From Bacteroidota bacterium (GTDB taxonomy: Bacteria > Bacteroidota > Bacteroidia > Bacteroidales > F082): 64,000 nucleotides of DNA. The position numbers were made by a program, and so were the translations under genes. Location of the stretch: positions 104,040 through 168,039 of the forward strand of contig JACNJS010000023.1 in assembly GCA_014382445.1 (NCBI GenBank), in the 5' to 3' direction. This document shows positions 9,318-17,915 of the stretch, piece after piece. Position 1 is the stretch's first letter, and each line of letters opens with the position of its first letter. The notes beneath the pieces are model-generated. The model had not been told where the DNA came from. It saw nothing but the letters and a program-made list of their open reading frames with translations, and ran no database searches.

Positions 9318-10391
9318 GTGAACTACCCTAATCCAAAACTCATTTTTAAAGATATCCCATCGGGAAAAGTTGGATGGCGAAGTCCGTCAAATATTGCTCT
9401 TGTAAAATACTGGGGGAAAAAAGGGACACAAATTCCTGCTAACGCATCCATAAGTTTTACACTTAGTGAGTCACTTACGGAAACAACAGTTGAGTTTTCG
9501 CCAGCGTTCGAAAATAACTTTAACCTCGAGTTTTTATTTGAAGGAAAATCAAATGAAATTTTTGCCGCCAAGACTTCCGGGTTTTTTTATAGAATAATGG
9601 ATATTTTTCCTTTTATAAACCAGTTGGATTTCAAAATCTCTTCAAAAAATACTTTTCCCCATTCAGCAGGAATTGCATCATCGGCATCAGGCATGAGTGC
9701 TATTGCTCTTGCACTTTGTGAAATTGCAAAAAGATATTTCAATGCGTTTTCTTCTGAAGATGAGTTTTTTAAAAATGCATCCTTTGTTGCAAGACTTGGT
9801 TCAGGCAGTGCCTGCCGTTCTATTTACGGAGGATTAGTAAGTTGGGGTGAGATAACGGGATATAAGAATACTTCAAATCTTTTTGCCAATAGTTTATCTG
9901 ATAATGTTGATCCTGTTTTTGAAACCTTCCATGATTCAATCCTGATTGTTGATTCAGAACAAAAGAAAGTTTCAAGTAGTATCGGACATGGATTGATGAA
10001 CTCAAACCCTTTTTCGAAAGGGCGCTTTGAACAAGCAGGGGCTAACATTTTGAGGCTACTTGATGTGCTGAAATCGGGTGAATTAATCGATTTTGTTGAC
10101 ATAGTAGAGTCAGAAGCACTCTCTCTACACGCAATGATGATGACATCAACGCCCTATTTTTTTCTAATAAAGACAAACACAATTTCAATAATTGAAAAAA
10201 TTTGGGACTTCAGAAAAGAAACGGGCGTTCCTGTTTGTTTTACTCTGGATGCCGGACCAAATGTTCACATCCTATATCCACATGAAAATAAAGATGAAAT
10301 TGTGGAATTTATTAATTCCGAACTTCTGAAATATACAAATAACAATACTGTTATTCATGATAAGGTTGGAAATGGGCCAGTAAAAATTTAA
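9318..10391 (+). CDS. mvaD: Diphosphomevalonate decarboxylase
   Basis: A 357-residue GHMP-superfamily enzyme that converts mevalonate 5-diphosphate to isopentenyl diphosphate, the last step of the mevalonate pathway. Signature segments are NIALVKYWGKK (about 25-35), NASISFTLSE, the ATP-binding loop SSASGMSAIALAL near 121, RLGSGSACRS near 160, and TLDAGPNVH near 310. The start is GTG at 9318; there is no ATG before the conserved block, so GTG is accepted. It is followed by a mevalonate kinase-like gene, showing that this organism uses mevalonate rather than MEP for isoprenoids. Confidence 0.93.
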   Translation: MNYPNPKLIFKDIPSGKVGWRSPSNIALVKYWGKKGTQIPANASISFTLSESLTETTVEFSPAFENNFNLEFLFEGKSNEIFAAKTSGFFYRIMDIFPFINQLDFKISSKNTFPHSAGIASSASGMSAIALALCEIAKRYFNAFSSEDEFFKNASFVARLGSGSACRSIYGGLVSWGEITGYKNTSNLFANSLSDNVDPVFETFHDSILIVDSEQKKVSSSIGHGLMNSNPFSKGRFEQAGANILRLLDVLKSGELIDFVDIVESEALSLHAMMMTSTPYFFLIKTNTISIIEKIWDFRKETGVPVCFTLDAGPNVHILYPHENKDEIVEFINSELLKYTNNNTVIHDKVGNGPVKI

Positions 10392-10417
10392 ATTATTATT
10401 CTAAAAAATGTCTTTAT

Positions 10418-10425
10418 TATCTTTG
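10418..10425 (+). promoter_or_regulatory. -7 promoter element before the mevalonate kinase-like gene
   Basis: TATCTTTG matches TAnnTTTG and lies 89 bases before the preferred ATG at 10515. This leaves a 5' leader of roughly 80 bases. Confidence 0.4.
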
Positions 10426-10514
10426 AGCAACTCCGTGCTTCCTCTGTATAACTCGGTGACACAGTTTTGTTTACCTGTAGCAACTATTGCAAGAAACATC
10501 AAAGAAAAAGCATT

Positions 10515-11441
10515 ATGATATCAGAAAAAGGACCCGCATTTAATTCCAAAATTCTGCTGTTTGGAGAATACAGTCTTATGAAAGGTTCGATGGCACTTTG
10601 CATTCCGTATGAAAAATTTAGTGGCCAGCTGTTGTTTGATAAACTATCCGCAAACAAAATAAGTAATCACGCATCCTTGATATACTTAATTGAATATTTG
10701 GATTTTCTAAAAACCAACGACTTAAGCCGTGCAATTAACATAGAGGAATTCGAATCAGATATTGAAAGTGGGTTATATTTCGAATGTAATATTCCAATAA
10801 GCTACGGACTTGGAAGCTCGGGGGCAATTGTTGCTGCAATTTTTGACGCTTACTCCGTTGTTGGAAATATTAATGACTTGTTGGAATTGAAAATACTATT
10901 TGCTAAAATGGAGTCCTATTATCATGGTGAGAGTTCAGGATTAGATCCTTTAGTATCCTATCTCAACAAAGCTGTGTTAATTAGTGAAGATAACAAAGTA
11001 AAAACCGTTGAACTACCTAAAGAAATCAAAAAAGATTTAGGTGGTATTTTTCTTTTAGATACAAAAACCACTGGTGAAACACAGCCTCTTGTAAGCTGGT
11101 TTTTGACGGAATATGAAAATGCTGATTTTAAAAATAAAATCCAAAATAAGCTTGTACCGTTGAACAACAAATGTATAAGCAATTATTTATCTGGCGATTA
11201 CGATTCATTACTTGCCGAAATAAAATCGCTTTCTAAATTTACCATAGAAAATTTTAAACCTATGATTCCATCATATATTAAAGAAATATGGGAGAAGGGT
11301 ATTGAAACAAATAGTTACTATCTGAAACTTTGTGGTTCTGGTGGCGGCGGGATGATGCTTGGGTTTGCATATGATTTAACCAAGGCTCTAAATGAATTAA
11401 GTAATTTTGAAACTCACAGATTAATGAGTTTTAAGGGTTAA
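10515..11441 (+). CDS. mvk: Mevalonate kinase-like GHMP kinase
   Basis: A 308-residue GHMP kinase, most like mevalonate kinase, phosphorylating mevalonate to feed the decarboxylase encoded just upstream. Visible motifs are KILLFGEYSLMKGS at the N-terminus (substrate and nucleotide contacts), the phosphate-binding loop PISYGLGSSGAIVA, HGESSGLDPLVSY with the catalytic Asp, and LCGSGGGGMMLGF near the C-terminus. A longer frame opens at a TTG (10467), but those 16 residues show no conservation, and ATG 10515 places the family start correctly. Phosphomevalonate kinase has a similar fold and is the main alternative. Confidence 0.8.
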   Translation: MISEKGPAFNSKILLFGEYSLMKGSMALCIPYEKFSGQLLFDKLSANKISNHASLIYLIEYLDFLKTNDLSRAINIEEFESDIESGLYFECNIPISYGLGSSGAIVAAIFDAYSVVGNINDLLELKILFAKMESYYHGESSGLDPLVSYLNKAVLISEDNKVKTVELPKEIKKDLGGIFLLDTKTTGETQPLVSWFLTEYENADFKNKIQNKLVPLNNKCISNYLSGDYDSLLAEIKSLSKFTIENFKPMIPSYIKEIWEKGIETNSYYLKLCGSGGGGMMLGFAYDLTKALNELSNFETHRLMSFKG

Positions 11442-11572
11442 CGGTTGAATGTTAATTTTATTACTAACAACTCCAAACTCGCTAATGATGACAGCACAAC
11501 AACAATTCACTTAGGTTACCATCAGCACTTCTCCTTTTTTCATATTTTCGCTTTATAATTAATTTACCAGTC

Positions 11573-12394
11573 ATGAGCAAAAGAGAATGGGAATCCATAC
11601 ATGAATTTGAAGAAATCAAACTTGAGAAATGGAACCATATAGCAAAGTTAACCATTAACAGACCAAGATATTATAATGCTTTTACTCCCACTACTACCAC
11701 CGAGATGGCTGTTGCAATGGAGATGCTGAGGGAAGATCAGGATATTTACTCAATTGTTTTAACCGGTGAAGGTGATAAGGCTTTTTGTAGTGGTGGCGAT
11801 CAAAATGTTAAGGGAAAAGGCGGGTACATAGGGAAGGATGGAGTACCACGGTTGAATGTGCTTGATGTACAAAGAAAAATCCGCTCGATGCCAAAGCCGG
11901 TAATTGCCATGGTGAATGGTTTTGCAATTGGTGGAGGACATGTATTACATGTAGTTTGCGATTTGACAATTGCAAGTGAAAATGCAGTGTTTGGGCAAAC
12001 TGGGCCAAAAGTTGGCAGCTTTGATGCAGGACTCGGCTCATCTTATCTGGCATCAATCGTAGGACAAAAGAAAGCAAGGGAAATTTGGTTTTTAAACAAG
12101 CAATATTCTGCGCAAGAAGCCATGGAAATGGGAATGGTTAACAAGGTTGTCCCATTTGGCAAGCTGGAAGATGAAACTGTAGATTGGTGTCTCACAATGC
12201 ACCAGCGCAGCCCTTTGGCTCTCAGGATGATCAAACTCGGGATGAACGCCGAACTAGACGGACAAATTGGATTGCAGGAATTTGCAGGAAATGCTACACT
12301 ACTTTACTATCTAACTGATGAAGCACAGGAAGGAAAACATGCTTTTCTGGAAAAACGTGATCCTGATTTTCATAAGTACCCTAAGTTTCCGTAA
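11573..12394 (+). CDS. menB: 1,4-dihydroxy-2-naphthoyl-CoA synthase
   Basis: A 273-residue crotonase-fold enzyme closing the second ring of the naphthoquinone in menaquinone synthesis. The MenB-specific segments are present: [17 protein letters not shown] (about 72-88), [20 protein letters not shown], the oxyanion-hole stretch [17 protein letters not shown], and [39 protein letters not shown] near 170 is also characteristic. menA lies downstream, separated by two small uncharacterised genes in the same direction, so all four may be co-transcribed. Confidence 0.95.
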   Translation: MSKREWESIHEFEEIKLEKWNHIAKLTINRPRYYNAFTPTTTTEMAVAMEMLREDQDIYSIVLTGEGDKAFCSGGDQNVKGKGGYIGKDGVPRLNVLDVQRKIRSMPKPVIAMVNGFAIGGGHVLHVVCDLTIASENAVFGQTGPKVGSFDAGLGSSYLASIVGQKKAREIWFLNKQYSAQEAMEMGMVNKVVPFGKLEDETVDWCLTMHQRSPLALRMIKLGMNAELDGQIGLQEFAGNATLLYYLTDEAQEGKHAFLEKRDPDFHKYPKFP

Positions 12395-12434
12395 TTAATG
12401 ACTGCAAAAATTCTAAACAAAAGAAATCTAAATA

Positions 12435-12776
12435 ATGAAAACTGTAGATAGGGAAAATAAAATATCTAAGAATGAATTGAGAATCATGTCAGCAAATATG
12501 TTCGGTGATCTGGTGAAGGCAGTAGTTGATATTGAAAGAGAAATTATGGTAGTGGATGCAGAACTGCATTCCGATCAAGAAAAATTCCTTTTGGAAAATG
12601 ATTCAAAGCAAGAAAACCTCTGGGGAATAAATCTCTACCCGGATGACGATAATGACTTCATTGAATTTGACTCCATGATTAATCTGCGTCCTTCTTGGGG
12701 AAACAGAAGTAGGGGTGTTGAAGATGAGGACATTCAAAATGAAATTATTAAAATTGTGAATATTTTAGTGGATTGA
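12435..12776 (+). CDS. Conserved uncharacterised protein, DUF5674-like
   Basis: A 113-residue acidic cytoplasmic protein with no signal peptide or membrane segment. The central block VKAVVDIEREIMVVDAELH, then SKQENLWGINLYP and INLRPSWGNRSRGVED, matches from memory a small family listed as DUF5674; that assignment was not searched. No enzymatic motif is evident. It lies 40 bases after menB, and its stop is 5 bases before the next gene's ATG, so the pair is probably translated together. Confidence 0.7.
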   Translation: MKTVDRENKISKNELRIMSANMFGDLVKAVVDIEREIMVVDAELHSDQEKFLLENDSKQENLWGINLYPDDDNDFIEFDSMINLRPSWGNRSRGVEDEDIQNEIIKIVNILVD

Positions 12777-12781
12777 TAATT

Positions 12782-13126
12782 ATGGAGCCCAATTTTTTTC
12801 ATAAAAATTTATCAGTCGGCAAATGGCAAAACTTAAGTTTTGCCGAACAGATGGCAAATGTTGGTAGTGAAGTAGAACGAAGCATTAAGTGGAAAAACAA
12901 AAATAAGCCGGAGCGTAGCCAATTAGCATTCTTTCGTGCACTGGAGCTCATGGATTTTACTATTGCAGATAAAAATAACATCAATCGGCTTGGCGAACTG
13001 TGCAGGACAAGGGAAGTACTTGTTGATTACTTTTTTGCCGACAATCAATATAAATCAACTGACATATTGTGGCAAAAATATTTCAGGGCATTTACCTGGA
13101 TGGCAAGTCTTTCTGCCGGAAAATAA
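12782..13126 (+). CDS. Conserved uncharacterised helical protein
   Basis: A 114-residue protein, predominantly helical by composition, with blocks LSFAEQMANVGSEVERSIKW, ALELMDFTIAD and RTREVLVDYFF. I recall similar proteins next to DUF5674-like genes in unrelated bacteria but know of no function. The start is set at ATG 12782, because the longer frame begins at a TTG overlapping the previous stop. The gene sits between the DUF5674-like gene and menA. Confidence 0.65.
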   Translation: MEPNFFHKNLSVGKWQNLSFAEQMANVGSEVERSIKWKNKNKPERSQLAFFRALELMDFTIADKNNINRLGELCRTREVLVDYFFADNQYKSTDILWQKYFRAFTWMASLSAGK

Positions 13127-13144
13127 AAATATCTAAAATTGCCA

Positions 13145-14047
13145 ATGACTAAAATAATATCTTGGATAGTAGCCTTTAGGCTTAGGACATTACCGCTTGC
13201 CATTTCAAGCATACTAATGGGTAGCTTTCTGGCTATTGCATCAGGAAATTACAATTGGGCTATAATCTGGCTGTCAATAGTTACAACTTTATTTTTACAA
13301 ATACTTTCCAATTTGGCAAACGATTATGGTGACGGCATAAAGGGTACTGATAATGAAGAGCGTCTTGGTCCAAAACGAACAATACAAAGCGGTGAAATAA
13401 GTCCAAAGGAAATGAAAGCTGGGATAATAGTTTTTGTGTTACTTTCATTGATCAGCGGTATTTGGTTGATCTTTGAATCATTAGGATCAAACTGGCCCTT
13501 GGGTTTATTATTTTTTACTCTGGGTATTGCAGCTATCGCAGCCGCGATAGTATATACTGTTGGTACAAAGGCATACGGTTATTCAGGGTTTGGCGATCTT
13601 TTTGTCTTTTTGTTTTTCGGTTTGTTGGCAGTTATGGGGACTTATTTTTTAAATACGTATGACATAAATTGGGAAATATTGCTTCCGGCCTCTTCAATGG
13701 GTTTATTAAGTACCGGTGTACTAAATTTAAACAACATGCGGGATATGGAAAACGATGCAAAATCCGGAAAAAAAACAATGGCACTAATTCTTGGATATAA
13801 ATTTGCAAAAATCTATCATACTATTTTGATTACAATGGCTATGATTTTTGTTGTAGTTTTTGTAGCCCTTCAATATCACTGTCCATGGCAATTTATTTTT
13901 ATTATTTGTTTTCCATTTTTGATTAACGATTTAATCAAAATCAATAAAATTACCGATAAGTCTCTCCTTGACCCCTATCTAAAAAAATTAGCACTCGCAA
14001 CTCTTCTTTTTACATTTTTGTTTGGCATAGGGATTATATTTGGATAG
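13145..14047 (+). CDS. menA: 1,4-dihydroxy-2-naphthoate polyprenyltransferase
   Basis: A 300-residue UbiA-family integral membrane prenyltransferase that attaches the isoprenoid tail to 1,4-dihydroxy-2-naphthoate, giving demethylmenaquinone. Two Asp-rich Mg-diphosphate motifs are visible: LANDYGDGIKGTD near residue 61 and NNMRDMENDAKSGKKT near 200. About eight or nine hydrophobic segments fill the rest. The start FRLRTLPLAISSILMG is typical of MenA. ATG 13145 is preferred over an upstream TTG at 13139. With menB upstream, it completes part of the menaquinone route, and its prenyl donor would come from the mevalonate pathway encoded just before. Confidence 0.93.
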   Translation: MTKIISWIVAFRLRTLPLAISSILMGSFLAIASGNYNWAIIWLSIVTTLFLQILSNLANDYGDGIKGTDNEERLGPKRTIQSGEISPKEMKAGIIVFVLLSLISGIWLIFESLGSNWPLGLLFFTLGIAAIAAAIVYTVGTKAYGYSGFGDLFVFLFFGLLAVMGTYFLNTYDINWEILLPASSMGLLSTGVLNLNNMRDMENDAKSGKKTMALILGYKFAKIYHTILITMAMIFVVVFVALQYHCPWQFIFIICFPFLINDLIKINKITDKSLLDPYLKKLALATLLFTFLFGIGIIFG

Positions 14048-14130
14048 TGAATTTGTGTGTTTCTTTATGACGATTATTAATTGTCCATTTAACATTATAA
14101 ATATAAATAACAAATTACTATGGTATTTGC

Positions 14131-14138
14131 TATTTTTG
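14131..14138 (+). promoter_or_regulatory. -7 promoter element close to the first CLC start
   Basis: TATTTTTG matches TAnnTTTG but lies only 9 bases before ATG 14148, so the transcript would have almost no leader. It supports the ATG at 14148 over an upstream TTG at 14040. Confidence 0.35.
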
Positions 14139-14147
14139 CACACCTTT

Positions 14148-15920
14148 ATGAAACGTAAAAGACTAATACAAAAAGCTATTATAAATTTACATAAGCTGCC
14201 TAAAAACCGGTTGATGATAGTACTAAGTATTGTAATAGGTTTTGTAGGAGGGTTAATTGCGGTTATTATGAAGAATATTGTATTCTATATCCGCGAATTA
14301 CTTACCAGTGATTTTTCCGTTTCATATTCAAATTATCTTTATGTAATATATCCCGCTATTGGTATTCTTTCTACAGTTATTATTGTAAAGTTTTTACTTC
14401 GAAAGCCTGTAAGAGATGGTATACCAAATGTTCTTTATGCAATATCAAAAGAGCACGGTATAATAAAAAAGCATAATACATTTTCATCAATTATTACAAG
14501 TGCGCTTACAGTTGGATTTGGAGGTTCTGTAGGACTTGAAGGACCTACAGTTGTGACTGGTGCTGCATGGGGCTCAATGATCGGGAAAGCTCTCCGATTG
14601 AATTACAAACAAATGGTAACTATATTAGGCTTTGCTACTGCTGCTTGTATGTCAGCAATATTTAAAGCACCAATTGCAGCTATAGTTTTTGCTCTTGAGG
14701 TTATACTTTTCGACATGACAATGACTGCACTTGTCCCATTGTTGATTGCATCAATAACAGCAGCACTAACTTCATACATGTTTCTTGGTCAGGATATTCT
14801 CTACCCATTTGTAATAGACCACAAATTTGAGTTGAGCCAAACACCATATTATATCGGACTTGGCATTTTTACATCACTCATATCTGTATATTTTATTAAG
14901 ATGTATGTTGCTTCTGGGAAAGTATTTGATTATTTCAAAAACTGGTTTCTAAAGTTTGTAATTGGAGCTGGTACGCTTGGCGGTTTGATATTTTTACTTC
15001 CTTCACTTTACGGTGAAGGCTTCGAAGCAATTAACGAAGGTTTATCAGGTAAACTAGAATTTATTTTTGACGAAAGCATATTTTATCGCTACAGTGAGAG
15101 TGTCCCAATTGCCCTACTTCTTTTATTTGCAATAATTTTATTTAAAGTAATTGCCACATCGTTAACTTTCAGGGCGGGAGGTATTGGAGGTATTTTTGCT
15201 CCGACACTGTTTATCGGCACTATGACTGGGTTATTTTTTGCAAGCCTTTTAAATTATTTTGGTTTTGTGCAGCTACCTGTCGCCAATTTTGCCCTTGTTG
15301 GGATGGCGGGGCTATTAGCCGGCGTAGTGCATGCTCCGCTAACTGCAATTTTTCTTATCGCTGAAATCACAGGAGGTTATGATATGCTTCTTCCAATTAT
15401 GCTTGTTGCAACCATATCGTATTCTATATCGCGTCTGATTATACCGAGGTCAATTTATACAATACAACTCAAAAAACGTGGTGAGGTAATTACTCATCAT
15501 AAAGACAGGGCCTTGTTATCAATGATGAATATTAGCAGTTTAATAGAAAGAGACTTTAAAACAATTGACCATGAAGCAACATTAGGCGAGCTTGTTAAAG
15601 TAATAGCAAACTCAACGCGCAATGTTTATCCAGTTATTGATGATGAAAATAATTTTTACGGTATTATCTTTCTCGACCAAATTCGCAATTTAATGTTCAA
15701 GCCCGAGATATATGTTACAACATCCGTCCACAGTTTAATGTTTATGCCTTCGAATATTATTCACCATGATGATGATATGGAAACCGTTGCCGGGAAATTT
15801 CAGCATTCAGGGAAATACAACCTGGTAGTACTTAAAGATGGTAAATACGAAGGCTTTGTTTCAAGGGCAAATGTATTTTCACACTACAGAGAAATTCTGA
15901 AGGATATGTCGGAGGATTAG
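14148..15920 (+). CDS. CLC-family chloride channel/transporter with CBS domains
   Basis: A 590-residue membrane protein: CLC domain (about 25-435) followed by a C-terminal CBS pair (about 455-585). The gating glutamate is present in GSVGLEGP (E131), and GGIGGIFAPTLF is the third anion-site motif. At the position of the internal proton glutamate of E. coli ClC the sequence reads A-L-E184-V185, so the second acidic residue is replaced by Val as in CLC channels. Anion conduction across the inner membrane is expected; coupling to protons is doubtful. The open frame extends back to a TTG at 14040, but those extra residues are not CLC-like. A paralogue of the same length follows. Confidence 0.9.
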   Translation: MKRKRLIQKAIINLHKLPKNRLMIVLSIVIGFVGGLIAVIMKNIVFYIRELLTSDFSVSYSNYLYVIYPAIGILSTVIIVKFLLRKPVRDGIPNVLYAISKEHGIIKKHNTFSSIITSALTVGFGGSVGLEGPTVVTGAAWGSMIGKALRLNYKQMVTILGFATAACMSAIFKAPIAAIVFALEVILFDMTMTALVPLLIASITAALTSYMFLGQDILYPFVIDHKFELSQTPYYIGLGIFTSLISVYFIKMYVASGKVFDYFKNWFLKFVIGAGTLGGLIFLLPSLYGEGFEAINEGLSGKLEFIFDESIFYRYSESVPIALLLLFAIILFKVIATSLTFRAGGIGGIFAPTLFIGTMTGLFFASLLNYFGFVQLPVANFALVGMAGLLAGVVHAPLTAIFLIAEITGGYDMLLPIMLVATISYSISRLIIPRSIYTIQLKKRGEVITHHKDRALLSMMNISSLIERDFKTIDHEATLGELVKVIANSTRNVYPVIDDENNFYGIIFLDQIRNLMFKPEIYVTTSVHSLMFMPSNIIHHDDDMETVAGKFQHSGKYNLVVLKDGKYEGFVSRANVFSHYREILKDMSED

Positions 15921-15972
15921 ATGGGGTTGTACTACTTACAATTAAGTCTTGGTGGATATAACGAATTATCAG

Positions 15973-16006
15973 TTTGTTATAGATTTTCCTAAAAATCATA
16001 ACTTTG
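15973..16006 (+). promoter_or_regulatory. Promoter of the second CLC gene
   Basis: TTTG at 15973-15976 and TAACTTTG at 15999-16006, separated by 22 bases, form a good Bacteroidota -33/-7 pair. Transcription should therefore start near 16010-16015. This rules out the TTG at 16004 as the translation start for this transcript. Confidence 0.55.
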
Positions 16007-16033
16007 CAATTTAACAATGATAAAAAAAACAAG

Positions 16034-17806
16034 TTGAAGAATTTTTTCAATAACCTATATTTCAAAAATCATAATCTTAACCCGATAAAGGTAAAACGAC
16101 TTGTTGTGGTTCTGAGCATTGTTATCGGACTATTTAGTGGGTTAGCAGCTGTATTACTAAAAAACACAGTTTTTTTTACGCACGACTTAATAACCAACGG
16201 TTTTGTATTTGATAATTCTAACTACCTCTACCTTGCATTTCCTTTCATAGGAATATCGCTTACAGTAATTTTTGGCACTTACATACTGCGAGATAATATC
16301 GGTCATGGCGTAAGTCGGATACTTTATGCAATATCGCGCAAACACGGTAGAATAGAACCACACAACACCTATTCTTCTATGATAGGTAGTACGCTAACCG
16401 TTGCATTTGGTGGCTCGGTTGGGCTTGAGGCTCCTATTGTGTTAACCGGAAGTTCATTTGGCTCTTACCTTGGCCGATTGTTTAAGCTCGACCATAAAAC
16501 AGTTATGATATTAATAGGTGCAGGAGCAACGGGTGCAATTGCAGGTATATTTAAGGCTCCGGTAGCAGCCGTAATTTTTTCTCTTGAAGTATTAATGATT
16601 GGACTGACCATGGGGTCATTAATTCCATTGTTGATTGCCGCAGCCACTGGTGCATCAGTTGCATATTTTTTAATGGGTAGCGAAGTTTTGTTTTCTTTCG
16701 ATCTCACCGAGGGTTTCTATATAAAACATATACCTTATTATATTGGGCTTGGCCTCCTAACAGGTTTTGTATCACTATACTTTACAAGCATAACGCTGTT
16801 TATTGAAGGTAAACTAAAGAAAATAAAATTAAAATCTGTTAAAGTAATTATCGGAGGTGTATCGCTCGGTGTTTTAATCTTTATTCTTCCCTCGCTTTAT
16901 GGCGAAGGTTATGAATTTTTGGAGCTTCTTATTAACAATAAAGTTGATGGTCTTGTAAACGAAGATTTATTTAGCTTGTCATCGAGCACATTACATTTAT
17001 TGATTTTCTTAGGGTTAATTTTAATTTTTAAAGTTGTTGCGATGGCAATAACGATGGGTAGCGGTGGCGTTGGAGGTATTTTTGCACCATCTCTCTTCAT
17101 GGGTGGAGTATTTGGGTTTTTTTATGCCAGGTTAATTAATCTGCTGCCTATTGATAGCGTACCTGAAAAAAATATGGCCTTAGTTGGAATGGCAGGGGTT
17201 ATGGCAGGAGTTATGCATGCACCTTTAACAGGTATTTTCCTTATAGCTGAGATAACCGGAGGTTATGAATTATTTACACCATTAATAATAACAGCTACTA
17301 TATCCTACCTAACAATAATGTATTTTGAACCTTACTCAATTTATACAAAAAATCTTGCTGCCAGAGGTGAGCTTTTTACCCACCACAAGGATAAATCAGT
17401 CCTTCAAATGATGACCGTTGAAAGTCATTTGGAAACCAATTTCAAAACTATTGACAAAGAAAGCACATTAGGTGAGTTAGTAAAAGTTATCGCTACATCA
17501 GAACGAAACATAATCCCTGTAATTGATGATGATAATAACTTTTACGGATTAGTTTTTGTAAACGATATTAGAAATATTATTTTTAATCAGGATCTATATG
17601 ACAAAACAATTGTTTCAAACCTGATGTATATGCCCGACCCGGTAGTTAGTCCTAATGAATCAATGGAAGAAGTTGCCCAAAAATTCCAGGAAACAGGGCA
17701 TTATAACTTACCCGTTATTAAAGATGGCAAATATCTGGGATTTGTATCCCGAGCCAGCATTTTTTCAACCTACCGTAAATTGCTAAAAGAGTTTTCACAA
17801 GAATAA
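16034..17806 (+). CDS. CLC-family chloride channel/transporter with CBS domains (paralogue)
   Basis: Paralogue of the preceding gene: CLC domain then two CBS domains. The gating glutamate is kept in GSVGLEAP (E132, with Ala for the usual Gly), GGVGGIFAPSLF is present, and the internal site again reads L-E185-V186, lacking the proton glutamate. The start is uncertain. The frame is open from TTG 16004, inside the predicted -7 element. The only ATG nearby, 16017, is out of frame and reaches a stop after six codons. One extra A in the run of eight A at 16022-16029 would join that ATG to the frame. TTG 16034 gives 590 residues, the same as the paralogue, and is used here provisionally. Confidence 0.85.
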   Translation: MKNFFNNLYFKNHNLNPIKVKRLVVVLSIVIGLFSGLAAVLLKNTVFFTHDLITNGFVFDNSNYLYLAFPFIGISLTVIFGTYILRDNIGHGVSRILYAISRKHGRIEPHNTYSSMIGSTLTVAFGGSVGLEAPIVLTGSSFGSYLGRLFKLDHKTVMILIGAGATGAIAGIFKAPVAAVIFSLEVLMIGLTMGSLIPLLIAAATGASVAYFLMGSEVLFSFDLTEGFYIKHIPYYIGLGLLTGFVSLYFTSITLFIEGKLKKIKLKSVKVIIGGVSLGVLIFILPSLYGEGYEFLELLINNKVDGLVNEDLFSLSSSTLHLLIFLGLILIFKVVAMAITMGSGGVGGIFAPSLFMGGVFGFFYARLINLLPIDSVPEKNMALVGMAGVMAGVMHAPLTGIFLIAEITGGYELFTPLIITATISYLTIMYFEPYSIYTKNLAARGELFTHHKDKSVLQMMTVESHLETNFKTIDKESTLGELVKVIATSERNIIPVIDDDNNFYGLVFVNDIRNIIFNQDLYDKTIVSNLMYMPDPVVSPNESMEEVAQKFQETGHYNLPVIKDGKYLGFVSRASIFSTYRKLLKEFSQE

Positions 17807-17860
17807 TTATTTCATTGTCACTGGTGTTTTACGTGTGAGGCTTACTACTAATCTATAAAC

Positions 17861-17890
17861 AAAAAACCACCCCTATTTCTAAGGATGGTT
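17861..17890 (-). terminator. Intrinsic terminator of groEL
   Basis: Read on the minus strand, AACCATCC and GGGTGGTT form an 8-bp stem (one G-U pair) followed by a run of T. It lies 26 bases beyond the groEL stop. Confidence 0.7.
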
Positions 17891-17915
17891 CTATATTTTA
17901 GGATTAAGAATTAAC

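Noticed and set aside
14040..14147. N-terminal extension of the first CLC protein from TTG 14040
   Set aside because: It overlaps menA, shows no CLC similarity, and ATG 14148 follows a promoter element and matches the paralogue in length.
16004..16033. TTG 16004 as the start of the second CLC gene
   Set aside because: It lies inside the predicted -7 promoter element, upstream of the expected transcript start.
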